A stretch of DNA of 64,000 nt from Amycolatopsis taiwanensis DSM 45107 (GTDB lineage: Bacteria > Actinomycetota > Actinomycetes > Mycobacteriales > Pseudonocardiaceae), in the NCBI RefSeq assembly GCF_000519205.1, contig NZ_KI912599.1:58934-122933 (forward strand). Direction: 5' to 3'. The translations under genes and the position numbers were made by a program. Below the pieces are notes generated by a model. That model had not been told where the DNA came from. It saw only the letters and a list, made by a program, of their open reading frames with translations, and made no database searches. Shown here piece by piece: positions 44,069-53,973 of the stretch (the stretch's first letter is position 1; every line of letters starts with the position of its first letter).

Positions 44069-45318
44069 AGCCCCGTCCTGCGGCGGAGCGGCTGCGTCGC
44101 CTGCGGCTCGTGCTCACCGGGATGTTCACCGCGATGAACGCAGCCGGGCTGGTGTTCTTCGCGTGGCTGGCCATCCAGGCGGACGGCAAACAGACGGAGC
44201 AGCAGCTGGACGGCGACAACAGCAGGGTGACCTCGACGGTCGTCCGGCTGATCGAGTTCGACCCGGCCAACGGCGCCCTGGTCACCGCGTTCGTCGGGAG
44301 GGACGAGATCAATGACCAGTGCCCGCAGTTCGCGGTCCTGCAAGGCGGTTCCGGGAGCTTTCCCAGCTATTACAGTTCCCGTGATTGCGTGCGAGCCGAC
44401 CCGGCCGTGCTGGGCGGTCTCGCGTATGACGCGGCGCAGAAGGGCCGGGTGCAGTACGGCGACGTCGACGTCGGTGGGGGAGTGGTGGCCCGGGTCCGGG
44501 CCGAGCCGTTCCGAAACCCCTCGGGCCAGTACATCGGCGCGATCGTCGCGGTGAGCGACGCCGGGCCGGCGCAGGTGGCGCACGCACGCTACGTGCTGTT
44601 GGTGATGGGCGGCTGCGTGGTGCTGGTCGGCGCGGTCGCGCTGGCGGGGCACCGGCTGTCCACCCGCGCGATCAGGCCCGCGGCCGACGCGCTGGAGCAG
44701 CAGCAGAACCTCCTGGACGAGACCGCGCACGACCTGCGCAACCCCGTCGCGGCGCTGCGTGCCCTGGCCGAGACGGCGCTGGGCAACCCCGATCAGCAGG
44801 CCGAACTGTTGCCCCGCACGGTCGGGCTGGCCGCCCGGATGGGCACCATCATCGAGAGCCAGCTCGTCCGGGCCCGCCTCGCCGCCGGCATGGACGACCT
44901 GGCGATCCAGTCGGTGTGGTTGGACCAACTCGTTACCGCGGTGGTCGCCGACACCCCGGCCGATGGCGCCAGCGTCACGGTGACAGCGGCCCCGTCGCGG
45001 GTGCGGGTGGACCCGTCGCTGGTCCAGCGAGCGGTCGGGAACCTGCTGGACAACGCGCTGCATCACGGGCGGCAGCCCAGCCAGCAGGCCATCGTGCACA
45101 TCACGGTCGCGGGTGGCCGGGTGACCGTGGCCGACCACGGTCCCGGCGTCGACCCGGCGATCGCGGAGGGCCTGATGGACCGGTTCCGCACCGGCAGCGG
45201 CTCGACCGGGCTCGGATTGTCCATTGTGCGCTGGGTGGCGCAGGTGCACGGCGGCACGCTCGACATCTACAACGCCGACGAAGGCGGCGCGATTTTCGAG
45301 CTGGTCTTTCCCTCCTGA
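44065..45318 (+). CDS. Two-component sensor histidine kinase
   Basis: A 417-residue kinase with a first TM (residues ~15-35), an extracytoplasmic domain of ~130 residues and a second TM (~178-200). The H-box is LLDETAHDLRNPVAALRALA, and the ATP domain includes NLLDNALHHG, DHGPGVD and STGLGLSIVRWVAQ. The GTG at 44065 overlaps the stop of the broken regulator gene. All catalytic motifs look intact, so it has either lost its partner or signals to another regulator. Confidence 0.9.
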   Translation: MKPRPAAERLRRLRLVLTGMFTAMNAAGLVFFAWLAIQADGKQTEQQLDGDNSRVTSTVVRLIEFDPANGALVTAFVGRDEINDQCPQFAVLQGGSGSFPSYYSSRDCVRADPAVLGGLAYDAAQKGRVQYGDVDVGGGVVARVRAEPFRNPSGQYIGAIVAVSDAGPAQVAHARYVLLVMGGCVVLVGAVALAGHRLSTRAIRPAADALEQQQNLLDETAHDLRNPVAALRALAETALGNPDQQAELLPRTVGLAARMGTIIESQLVRARLAAGMDDLAIQSVWLDQLVTAVVADTPADGASVTVTAAPSRVRVDPSLVQRAVGNLLDNALHHGRQPSQQAIVHITVAGGRVTVADHGPGVDPAIAEGLMDRFRTGSGSTGLGLSIVRWVAQVHGGTLDIYNADEGGAIFELVFPS

Positions 45319-45338
45319 TGACCTTTTGTGGTCAAAGT

Positions 45339-45350
45339 GGGACCGGTCCC
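45339..45350 (+). promoter_or_regulatory. GGGACCGGTCCC palindrome upstream of the FN3-moxR operon
   Basis: The 12-bp palindrome GGGACCGGTCCC lies 26 bp before the GTG start of the FN3 gene. The same word precedes the FHA gene (57265-57276), and an 11-bp version precedes the Ser/Thr kinase gene (55297-55307). Taken as a -35 element, a CGCTAG box 16-17 bp further would give a nearly leaderless start. Confidence 0.5.
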
Positions 45351-45376
45351 GCAAAGGGCGCGCTAGCTTCGCCGCC

Positions 45377-47275
45377 GTGGATCACGAAACTGCGCGGGTA
45401 GGGGGACGGCGCCTCGTCGCCACCTCGGCCAAGGTGGAGAAGCGCGGACGCCGGCGCCGACGAGGCCCGCTCGCGCTGTTCGTGTTCGTGTGTGTGGCGG
45501 CGCTGGTCGCCACCATCACCGGGGCCGCCTCACCCGTGGTGGGCACGCGGTTCGCGCTGGTCGGGCACTGGGTCTACAACTCGGTGCTGCAGGTGGCATT
45601 TCACATCGACGGCGCGACCGCGAACATCGACGCCGAGGCCGCGGTGCCCGGCGATCCCGGAAGCCAGGTGGTGCAGGGGGAAACCAGTGGCTTCGTCGTC
45701 GGCAGCTCCCGGATCACCGAGTTCGGCAAGTCGACGCTGTCCGTGGAGCAGTCCACCGCGCCCCCGGCGGACGAGGTACCGGCCGGCCTCGAGGTCCCCG
45801 GTGGGCCGTATCTGGTGTACCGCGCCGCGGGCAAGGTCGTGCGGCTCGGTGAACCTCCGGCGACGCTGTCCACGGGCGGCGCCGTCGGCGACCCGGTGTC
45901 TACTTCGGACGGTACGTTGTGGCTCTACCGGGTCGGGGTCGGGCTGGTCTGCCGGCTTTCCCCGGGCGCGGACCGTATCTCGTCGTGCCCGGTGGTCGCG
46001 CCGAAGGACCACACCGGCGCGCTGACCGTGGTCGGGGACCGGCCCGCCCTGCTCGACCTGACCACGAGCACGGTGAACTCGATCGACGGGGACCGGCTCG
46101 GCGCCGCGGTGCCGATCGGCGTCTCCGTTTCGCCCGCGTCGCGCCCGGCGGCCAACGACGTGGCCGGGCGGGTGGCGATCCTCGACCCGGTGGCCCGGCG
46201 CCTGGTCCTGGCCGACGCGAAGGACGCGACCGCGAAGCCGGTGACCGTGACACTGCCCGACGGCGACTACGACCGTCCCGTGTCGACCGGTTCCGCGGTG
46301 GCCCTCGTGGACCGGAAGACCGGCACGCTGCTGACCTTCGGGGCCGACGGCATGCAGAAGGACAGCAAGCCGGTTCCGCACGAGAGCGGTTCTCCCCGGC
46401 TCAGCCGCGGCGAGGACGGCCGGGCCTACGTCGAGGATGCCGCCGGCACGCACGTGCTCATCGTGGACCGGGACGGCACGGTTTCCGATGTGGCGGTGGC
46501 GGGCAAACCGGCGACCGCCCCGACCGCGTCCGGCCAGGTGCCCGACCCCGGCGCCACCCAGGCCGGCGAGCAGCGCAGCGACCAGCCGGCCGGGCCGCGG
46601 CCGGGCAACCGGCCCACCACCCAACGGCCGCCCACGTCAACGAGAACTCCGGGCCCGCAGAATCCTCCGCCCGCACAGAAGCCTCCCCCCGTGCAGAAGC
46701 CTCCGCCGGTGCCGGCGAGCCCGCCGGGCGCGCCGTCCTCGGTTTCGGCGACCGCCGGGGACTCCTCGGCGACCGTCACCTGGGGCGCGGCGCCGGACAA
46801 CCGGTCACCGATCACGTCCTACCGGGTGTCGTGGCCGGGCGGGTCGACGACGGCCGGCGGCGGGTCGCGCAGTGCCAAGATCACCGGCCTGACCAACGGC
46901 ACGCGCTACGTGTTCACGGTCACGGCGATCAACGCGATGGGCACCGGCCCGGGCGCCTCCTCGCCGGCGGTCATCCCCAAGGGCACGCCGACCATCACGA
47001 TCAGCGAGGGGGGGCGAATGACGTCGGACAACTGCAAGGCCCCCGACTGTCACGCGGTCAACGTGACGATGAAGGGCTTCGCGCCGAACACGACGTACAC
47101 GATCGTCCTGCATTCCTCCAGCAACAACAGCGTCTGGCGGGAGCGGGAAACCACGGACGCGAACGGCAACGCGACGCACAACAACGGCGACTACGACGTG
47201 TCCGGCGAGACCGTGTGGGTCACGGTCACCACGTCCAGCGGCACGGTCGGCTCCAACCGGATTACTTGGGAGTGA
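45377..47275 (+). CDS. Membrane-anchored protein with C-terminal fibronectin type III domain
   Basis: A 632-residue protein with a basic cytosolic N-terminus and one TM helix (PLALFVFVCVAALVATITGA, ~residues 31-50). The extracellular region (to ~405) is beta-rich and possibly propeller-like. A Pro-rich linker (KPPPVQKPPPVP) and a fibronectin III domain (PPGAPSSVSATAGDSSATV...TAINAMGTGP) follow. A small C-terminal beta domain has a Cys pair (DNCKAPDCHAV). GTG 45377 has no clear ribosome site and may be leaderless. It leads the FN3-MoxR-DUF58-transglutaminase operon (2-bp gap to the next gene). Confidence 0.8.
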   Translation: MDHETARVGGRRLVATSAKVEKRGRRRRRGPLALFVFVCVAALVATITGAASPVVGTRFALVGHWVYNSVLQVAFHIDGATANIDAEAAVPGDPGSQVVQGETSGFVVGSSRITEFGKSTLSVEQSTAPPADEVPAGLEVPGGPYLVYRAAGKVVRLGEPPATLSTGGAVGDPVSTSDGTLWLYRVGVGLVCRLSPGADRISSCPVVAPKDHTGALTVVGDRPALLDLTTSTVNSIDGDRLGAAVPIGVSVSPASRPAANDVAGRVAILDPVARRLVLADAKDATAKPVTVTLPDGDYDRPVSTGSAVALVDRKTGTLLTFGADGMQKDSKPVPHESGSPRLSRGEDGRAYVEDAAGTHVLIVDRDGTVSDVAVAGKPATAPTASGQVPDPGATQAGEQRSDQPAGPRPGNRPTTQRPPTSTRTPGPQNPPPAQKPPPVQKPPPVPASPPGAPSSVSATAGDSSATVTWGAAPDNRSPITSYRVSWPGGSTTAGGGSRSAKITGLTNGTRYVFTVTAINAMGTGPGASSPAVIPKGTPTITISEGGRMTSDNCKAPDCHAVNVTMKGFAPNTTYTIVLHSSSNNSVWRERETTDANGNATHNNGDYDVSGETVWVTVTTSSGTVGSNRITWE

Positions 47276-47277
47276 GG

Positions 47278-48237
<960 letters not shown>

Positions 48238-48239
48238 GC

Positions 48240-49382
48240 ATGCGCCTCACCCGCCGCGGCGCCGCCGTGCTGGTGGCCGCGATCGTCCTCTTCGGAATCG
48301 GCCAGTGGGCCGGTTACCCGCTCTTTCTCGCCACGGCCGGGGCGGCGGCGGGCGCGGTGATCGCGGCGGTGGCCGTCACGGCCCGGCGTCCCCGGGTCGC
48401 GGTGGTGCGGGACCTGTACCCGGACCGGGTCGAGCGGGGCCGCCCCGCCGTCGCCCGGCTGCGCGTGCGGAATCCCGGCGCCCGGCGGCAACCCGGTTTC
48501 ACCGCCGGTGACGCGGTGGGTGCCGGTTTTCAGTCGGTGGCGGTGCGACCGCTCGCGCCGGGCGCGGAAGCCGTGTACCACTACGAGCTGCCGACCGGTG
48601 GTCGCGGCCGGCACCAGGTCGGCCCGCTCACCCTGGACCGGGCGGACGCGCTGAAGCTCGGGCGCCGCCGACTGTCCACAGGGGACACCGCGACGCTGTG
48701 GGTGCACCCGCGTATCTACCCGGTGAACGCGATCGCCGGCGGCCATGCGCGGCACCACCACGAGGGGCAGGCCACCGAGGCGTCACCACGGGGCTCGCTG
48801 GACGTGCGTGAGGTCCGGGAGTACGTCGTCGGCGACGAGGTCCGGCACCTGCACTGGAAGGCCACGGCCAGGACCGGCCGGCTCATGGTCCGTGACTACG
48901 CCGACCCGTACCAGCCGCGATTCACCGCGTTGCTGGACGACCGGCCGGAATCCCTTGCCCCGCCTGCTTTCGAGGAGGCCGTGGACCTTGCCGCCTCGCT
49001 CGCCGTCGCCGCGGCCAAGGCCGATCACCGGTGCCGGTTGGTCACCTGCGGCGGCACCGACATCGCCACGCGCGGCGGGACGACCGTGGTCCGCGGCCTG
49101 CTCGACGAGCTGTGCCTGCTCGACCGGGCAGACGGACCCGGGCTGCCGCTGGTACCGGCGCCGCTGCTGACGGGCGGAGGCGGCACCCTGGTGGTGATCA
49201 GCGGCCGGCTGTCCGAAGTGGACCATGCTGGGCTCGCGGCCGTCCGCTCCCGCTACCCGGAGCAGATCGTGCTCGCTCTCGGTACGACCAAGGGGAACTT
49301 CGCGGTGCCCGGCGCCAAGGTGCTGTCCGCAGTGGACGCCGCCGACGCGGCTCACCGGTGGAATGCGGTGATCGCCGGATGA
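48240..49382 (+). CDS. DUF58 protein
   Basis: A 380-residue membrane protein. Two N-terminal TM helices (VLVAAIVLFGIGQWAGYPLF and the following Ala/Val segment) precede the DUF58 core (GSLDVREVREYVVGDEVRHL, HWKATARTGRLMVRDYAD), which has a vWA-like fold and partners with MoxR ATPases. It follows moxR by 2 bp and its stop overlaps the next start (ATGA). Confidence 0.9.
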   Translation: MRLTRRGAAVLVAAIVLFGIGQWAGYPLFLATAGAAAGAVIAAVAVTARRPRVAVVRDLYPDRVERGRPAVARLRVRNPGARRQPGFTAGDAVGAGFQSVAVRPLAPGAEAVYHYELPTGGRGRHQVGPLTLDRADALKLGRRRLSTGDTATLWVHPRIYPVNAIAGGHARHHHEGQATEASPRGSLDVREVREYVVGDEVRHLHWKATARTGRLMVRDYADPYQPRFTALLDDRPESLAPPAFEEAVDLAASLAVAAAKADHRCRLVTCGGTDIATRGGTTVVRGLLDELCLLDRADGPGLPLVPAPLLTGGGGTLVVISGRLSEVDHAGLAAVRSRYPEQIVLALGTTKGNFAVPGAKVLSAVDAADAAHRWNAVIAG

Positions 49383-51547
49383 AGGGGGTTCGTTCAGTAA
49401 GCGCTTTACAAACCGGGTGGCCGGAACTGAAGCACGGTTTGGCCGTGGGATGCGTGCTGCTGGCCGCGGCCGTGCCCGGCCTGCTGTTCGCGCCGGTGTT
49501 CGGCCTGTGGCCGTTGGTCCCGCCGATCGCGGTCGTGCTCGTCGTCTGCTTCGCCGTGGCCGCGGTGTGCGCGCGGCTGCGCGGGCTCCGCCCGTGGCGG
49601 CCGGTGCTCGCACTCGCGGCCGGCCTGCTCGCGCTGGCCGAGGTCGAGGCGGGCGGCACCACGATGTCCGGCCTGCCGACCGGCCAGACGATCCGGGCAC
49701 TCGTGTCCGGCGTGACCCAGTCGTGGCAGCTCACCCTGCAGTCGACCTGGCCGGTACGACCCGACGCCCAACTGCTGCTGTTCGTCCCGCTCGCGGTGCT
49801 GTTCGCGGCCGTGCTGGGGATCGAGCTGCTGCGATGGCCGGGGACGGCGCTGTTGCCCAGCCTGGCGGTACTCGGCCTGAGCCAGGCGTTCACCGCCCTG
49901 ACGGGGCCGGTGGCGACCGCGGTCGCACTGGGCTACGCGACGGCAGCCGGGGGCGTGCTCGTGTCGTCGGCGTCCACTTCGGACATTCCATCTCGCGCGA
50001 CGCGGACCGCGCGCCGGAGCGGCACAGCGCTGCTGCTGGTCGCGCCGACGGTCGTGCTCGGGGTGGCCGCGGCGGTCGCCGTCACCGCGGTCGACCAGGG
50101 GCGGCAACCAGCGTATTCCTTGCACCACAACCAGTTCGCGCCGGTGCCGCCGGGACCGGAGGTCAACCCGCTCGACGAGGTGGCCGCGCGCCTGGAGCGG
50201 CCGGACGTGCCCGTCTTCAGCTACACCGCCCCGGATCGGGTGGACCGGTGGCGGCTGGTGGTGCTCGACGACTTCACCGGGGCCGGCTGGTCGACCGGTG
50301 CCCGCTACCAGCGGCTCGGCGCCGAGCTCGCCGTCCCCGCCCCGGTCACCGTGCCGACCACCGTCCATTCCGCCCGGATCACCGCTGGTGCCGGCGAGTC
50401 GTGGCTGCCCAGCCAGGCCATGCCGGCCACGGTCACCGGGGCTGAGCCGCTGGTCGACCCAGCGTCCGGCATGCTGGTCGTACCCGGCCGAGACGGGCCG
50501 ATGGCCTACGACCTGACCTGGCACGAGCCCGACGTGGATCCCGGTCTGCTGGCGGGCGCCGCCCTCGACCCGTCCGCCGCCATCGCCGGTGACCTCGGCG
50601 TGATCCCGCCCGGGGTGAGCGAACTGGCCCGCACGGCCACGGCCGGGCTGCGCCCGTCGTTCCAGGCCGCGCTGGTGCTGGAGCGCTACCTCAGCCAGAA
50701 CTACCGGGTGGCCACCGGCGCCGACCTACCCACCGGGAGCGGCTGGCCACAGTTGCGCGATTTCCTGCTCACCACCAAGCGGGGCACCAGTGAGCAGTTC
50801 GCCGCGGCGTACGTTGCCCTGGCGAGAATCGTCGGCATCCCGGCCCGGCTCGCGGTCGGCTTCCGCGCGCCCGCCCCGGCCGCCGACGGTCACGTCGTGG
50901 TGCGCAACGGTGATGTCCTGGCATGGCCGGAGGTCGCGGTGGCCGGGGTCGGCTGGGTTCCGTTGGACCCGACGGGCTCCGCGAGCGACTCGGGCCAGGC
51001 ACCCCCGGGGCTGGCCGAGGTCACCGCGCAGGCACGGGTCGGTCTGCCACCCCCACCGGCTCTCGTGGATCCGCCGCTGCCGACGGGTGGTCCTGACAAC
51101 GGGTCGCCCCGCATCACCTTCCCGGTACGCCAGGTCGTGACCGGCCTGCTCGCGCTCACAGTGCTGGCGGTGGCGGGAATCCCGGTGGCCAGAACGATCC
51201 GGACCCATCGTCGCAAGCGCCGCAAGGGAACGCGGGGTGTCGTGGCGGCCTGGGAAGAGGTCAGGGACCTGTTACGGGCCCACGGCGTGCGGTTCACCCC
51301 GGGTACGACCGCACGCGACCTCGCCCGTGTCACCGAGTCCACTATGGATCGGTCCGTTGTGGATGGACTGATGTCGCTGGCACGCCAACTCGACGTCGCA
51401 CTCTGGTCCGGCACCGGCGGCGCCGACGGAATGGCCGCGCAGGCGTGGTCGTCGACGAGAACCGTCCGGCGTGGACTCGGGCGCCGAGGACTCCGTGCCC
51501 GCCTACGTGCGTGGTTCGACCCAGGGAGCCTCATCCGTTTCAGGTAA
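49379..51547 (+). CDS. Transglutaminase-like membrane protein with degenerate active site
   Basis: A 722-residue protein with about six N-terminal TM helices (residues ~20-230; DUF3488-like), an extracellular region and a transglutaminase-core domain (~455-535). One more TM follows (VVTGLLALTVLAVAGIPVAR), then a C-terminal DUF4129-like segment. The core reads GTSEQFAAAY, with Ser471 where the catalytic Cys is expected, and DVLAWPEV, with Leu514 in place of His. The Asp-bearing PLDPTG remains. Cross-linking or protease activity is therefore unlikely. It is the last gene of the FN3-MoxR-DUF58 operon. Confidence 0.85.
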   Translation: MKGVRSVSALQTGWPELKHGLAVGCVLLAAAVPGLLFAPVFGLWPLVPPIAVVLVVCFAVAAVCARLRGLRPWRPVLALAAGLLALAEVEAGGTTMSGLPTGQTIRALVSGVTQSWQLTLQSTWPVRPDAQLLLFVPLAVLFAAVLGIELLRWPGTALLPSLAVLGLSQAFTALTGPVATAVALGYATAAGGVLVSSASTSDIPSRATRTARRSGTALLLVAPTVVLGVAAAVAVTAVDQGRQPAYSLHHNQFAPVPPGPEVNPLDEVAARLERPDVPVFSYTAPDRVDRWRLVVLDDFTGAGWSTGARYQRLGAELAVPAPVTVPTTVHSARITAGAGESWLPSQAMPATVTGAEPLVDPASGMLVVPGRDGPMAYDLTWHEPDVDPGLLAGAALDPSAAIAGDLGVIPPGVSELARTATAGLRPSFQAALVLERYLSQNYRVATGADLPTGSGWPQLRDFLLTTKRGTSEQFAAAYVALARIVGIPARLAVGFRAPAPAADGHVVVRNGDVLAWPEVAVAGVGWVPLDPTGSASDSGQAPPGLAEVTAQARVGLPPPPALVDPPLPTGGPDNGSPRITFPVRQVVTGLLALTVLAVAGIPVARTIRTHRRKRRKGTRGVVAAWEEVRDLLRAHGVRFTPGTTARDLARVTESTMDRSVVDGLMSLARQLDVALWSGTGGADGMAAQAWSSTRTVRRGLGRRGLRARLRAWFDPGSLIRFR

Positions 51548-51564
51548 GCCAGGGGAGGACATTC

Positions 51565-51975
51565 ATGCTCAGCGTCGAGGAGATCCGAGCCCAGCGGCCC
51601 AGGGAAGTCTTGACGGCCCGCCTACTGTCGATCGCCGCCGCGGTGCTGTGGGCGCCGCTGGCCGGATATCTTTACTACCCGCAGTCCGGCCTGGTGGCCT
51701 TGTCCCTGATCCTCTACGTCTTCGGCGCCTTCGGCGTGGCCAAGGGCCGGAAGGCCGGGAGGACCCTGGTCGTGGTCACGCTCGGGTTGACCTACGTTCT
51801 CCTCCTGCCCTATTGCGTACTCGGCTTCCGCGACTCATACCTGAACGGGCCCATCTACGCGCTCATGGACATCTGCGCCGTGCTGCTTTCCGCCACTTCG
51901 CTCGTGCTGATCTACCGGCCACGCAGCAAGCGATACTTCCCCCTCGTCACCGTCGCCCGCGGCCACGACACCTAG
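51565..51975 (+). CDS. Small four-TM membrane protein of unknown function
   Basis: A 136-residue protein with four hydrophobic helices (LLSIAAAVLWAPLAGYLYYP; LVALSLILYVFGAFGVAKG; TLVVVTLGLTYVLLLPYCVL; YALMDICAVLLSATSLVLIY) and short basic loops. The ATG at 51565 has AGGGGAGG upstream. It follows the transglutaminase gene by 17 bp and may be the fifth member of that operon. No family is recognised. Confidence 0.75.
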   Translation: MLSVEEIRAQRPREVLTARLLSIAAAVLWAPLAGYLYYPQSGLVALSLILYVFGAFGVAKGRKAGRTLVVVTLGLTYVLLLPYCVLGFRDSYLNGPIYALMDICAVLLSATSLVLIYRPRSKRYFPLVTVARGHDT

Positions 51976-51989
51976 CCACGACTGTGGCC

Positions 51990-52270
51990 AAACGGAAGTT
52001 TGGGATGGTCGACGTCCAGCATGGAAACAGCGGTCTCGACGCGATCACGCGGTGGTCGGCGTCGAGCAGGTGGCGGGTGCGCAGGCCGGAGCCGCAACCG
52101 ATCTCCAGGACCAGACCGTCGCGGGCACGGTTCGGTTGGCTCAGGGCGAGGATGTCCGGTGCGCAATTGTCGGTGTGGAAACCGAAAGCGCGGTTGTGGG
52201 CAGCGGCGAGGTCGGCGCGGTAAGACTGCTGTTCGGAGGGATCTGATCCCTCTCCGCGCCGTGCAACCAT
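51990..52270 (-). pseudogene. Remnant of a SAM-dependent methyltransferase
   Basis: A minus-strand fragment encodes SYRADLAAAHNRAFGF, then ARDGLVLEIGCGSGLRTRHL, the start and motif I of a class I methyltransferase. After DADHRVI the frame shifts: the expected continuation appears in another frame as VETAVSMLDVDHP. The protein then ends after about 90 residues instead of the usual 240-270. It is a decayed 5' fragment lying between the transglutaminase operon and repeat array B2. Confidence 0.6.
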
Positions 52271-52435
52271 TTTTCGGTTTGCTGGGGATAGTCGCTGCTG
52301 GTGCGTCGGCAAGTGCGAGCGGCAGAGTCCGTCGGGTGTCTTGGGCTAAGAATGGCGGCTCCCCCCGGTGTCGTCGCGTGGCTCGTCCTTCTTGCGGGAC
52401 GGTCTGCGGCCGATCCGACACCACGGGAATGAGGA

Positions 52436-52556
52436 ACTCGCACGCCGGGAGTGTGGGACTCGCGCGCCGGGAAGGTGGGACTCGCGTTACGGGAGTGGGG
52501 GACTCGCGCGCCGGGAGTGTGGGACTCGCGCTACGGGAAGGTGGGACTCGCGGCGT
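52436..52556. repeat. 22-bp tandem repeat array B2, running into eccD
   Basis: About five units of GCGCGCCGGGAGTGTGGGAC plus TC and variants, the same family as array B1. The last unit contains the eccD stop codon (52531-52533) and encodes the final residues SPTFP of EccD. The rest of the 51976-52530 interval is the methyltransferase remnant and its upstream region. Confidence 0.85.
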
Positions 52557-53850
52557 AGAGCCCGATCGCCGCGCACACCGCCGGGACGACCGCGACCACG
52601 ACGATCACGTCGAGCAGATCGGCCCGGCCGCCAAGGCGGGGGCGCGGGTGCCGCATGCTGAGCAACTGGCCGGCCAGCGCGGCGAGCGCGGCGAGGGCCA
52701 CCAGGACCGGGCCCGCGGCGAAGAGCGGGCCCGACCGGTGTGCCAGCACCGGGTCCGCGACCAGGCAGACCGCGCCGGCCCCGGCGGCGATCAGCAGGGC
52801 GGCCCGCTGGGCGACGCCGCGGTGCCGCCGCGCCCGCAGGACGAACCCGGCGGTCACTACGGCGGCCAGAACCAGCCCGGCCAGGTCGCCGCCGCGGGCA
52901 AGTACGACCTGGCAGGGCACCGTGACCACGCCGATCGCGACCGTCATGCCGGTGAGCAGGCCGTCGGCGCGGACCACCGTCGCGTATCCGGCCGAGAGCG
53001 GTCGCCGGAAACCGGGCGGGGGCACCGGGATGCCAAGCCTGGCCAGCCGGTCCGAACACGGTTCCAGCCAAGGAGAAAACGCCAGCCCCGCCCCGGCGAC
53101 GACCGCCGCGGCGCCGGGGGCGGAGAGCGCGCCGGTGGCGCACAGTCCGGCCCCGAGCATGGTGAGCAGGCCGCCGACCGTGGCCGCGACGAGCAACGCC
53201 ATCCGCCCCGCCCAGGCGGCCAGGCCGGTGAGGGCCACAAGTACGACTGCCGCCCCGGCGGACAGCAGGTGTTGCGCGCCGAGTGCGGAGAGCGGGCCGT
53301 CACCGGCGAACAGCAGGCCACCGCCGGTGAAGGCGCACGCCAGGGCGGCCGCGGCGTACCCGGTGCCGGCCCCGGTGTCGCGGAGCCGGCGGGTCAGCAC
53401 CACGGCGACCGCGAGGGCCAGCGCCGCCAGGCCGAGCGCCCAGTACGCCCGGCCTCGCCATGGCGGTCCGGACCACACGACGGCGAGCAGGCAGAGCAGG
53501 ATCGCCCCGGTCCCCACCGCGAGCCCGGCCCACTGCGTGTGGCGGGGCCCCCAGCCGCTGGGCGATTTTTCCCTTACCGGGCGGGGAAATCCGGTGGTGG
53601 TCGGGGCCAGCCTCAGAATTTCCCCTTCGGCAACCCGATGCGCCGCGAGCGTGTCGGCCGGCTGCAGCACCGATCCGTCGGTGCGGCGCACCTCCCAGCC
53701 GCCGGTGAGCACGCCTTGATCGGCGACGTGTTCCCCTTCCTGTAAAAGGTTTGGCAGAAGTTCGGCGAGCGGCGAATTGGTGGGTAGCTCCAGGTCGATG
53801 CGCCGGCTCGGCGTGGCGACCGTGACCCGGACCAGACCGGTAGGTGTCAT
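52531..53850 (-). CDS. eccD: Type VII secretion integral membrane protein EccD
   Basis: A 439-residue protein. An N-terminal YukD ubiquitin-like domain (LVRVTVATPSRRIDLELPTN..., residues ~5-85) and a linker precede about 11 TM helices. This is the EccD layout, whose dimer forms the central vestibule of the ESX channel. The ATG at 53850 has GGAAGGAAG upstream. Its last codons come from a repeat unit of array B2. The rest of the ESX core apart from eccE is missing from the window, so it may serve a system encoded elsewhere. Confidence 0.88.
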   Translation of the reverse strand: MTPTGLVRVTVATPSRRIDLELPTNSPLAELLPNLLQEGEHVADQGVLTGGWEVRRTDGSVLQPADTLAAHRVAEGEILRLAPTTTGFPRPVREKSPSGWGPRHTQWAGLAVGTGAILLCLLAVVWSGPPWRGRAYWALGLAALALAVAVVLTRRLRDTGAGTGYAAAALACAFTGGGLLFAGDGPLSALGAQHLLSAGAAVVLVALTGLAAWAGRMALLVAATVGGLLTMLGAGLCATGALSAPGAAAVVAGAGLAFSPWLEPCSDRLARLGIPVPPPGFRRPLSAGYATVVRADGLLTGMTVAIGVVTVPCQVVLARGGDLAGLVLAAVVTAGFVLRARRHRGVAQRAALLIAAGAGAVCLVADPVLAHRSGPLFAAGPVLVALAALAALAGQLLSMRHPRPRLGGRADLLDVIVVVAVVPAVCAAIGLYAASPTFP

Positions 53851-53973
53851 GTTCTTCCTTCCCGAATACGGCAGCAAGGTGCCGAAGCCACCCCCGCGAC
53901 CGGCGGGTCGGCTCTACCATCGCAGCATGGTTCAGATCCTCCAACCGGAACGACAGCATGCGGACATCGGGCG

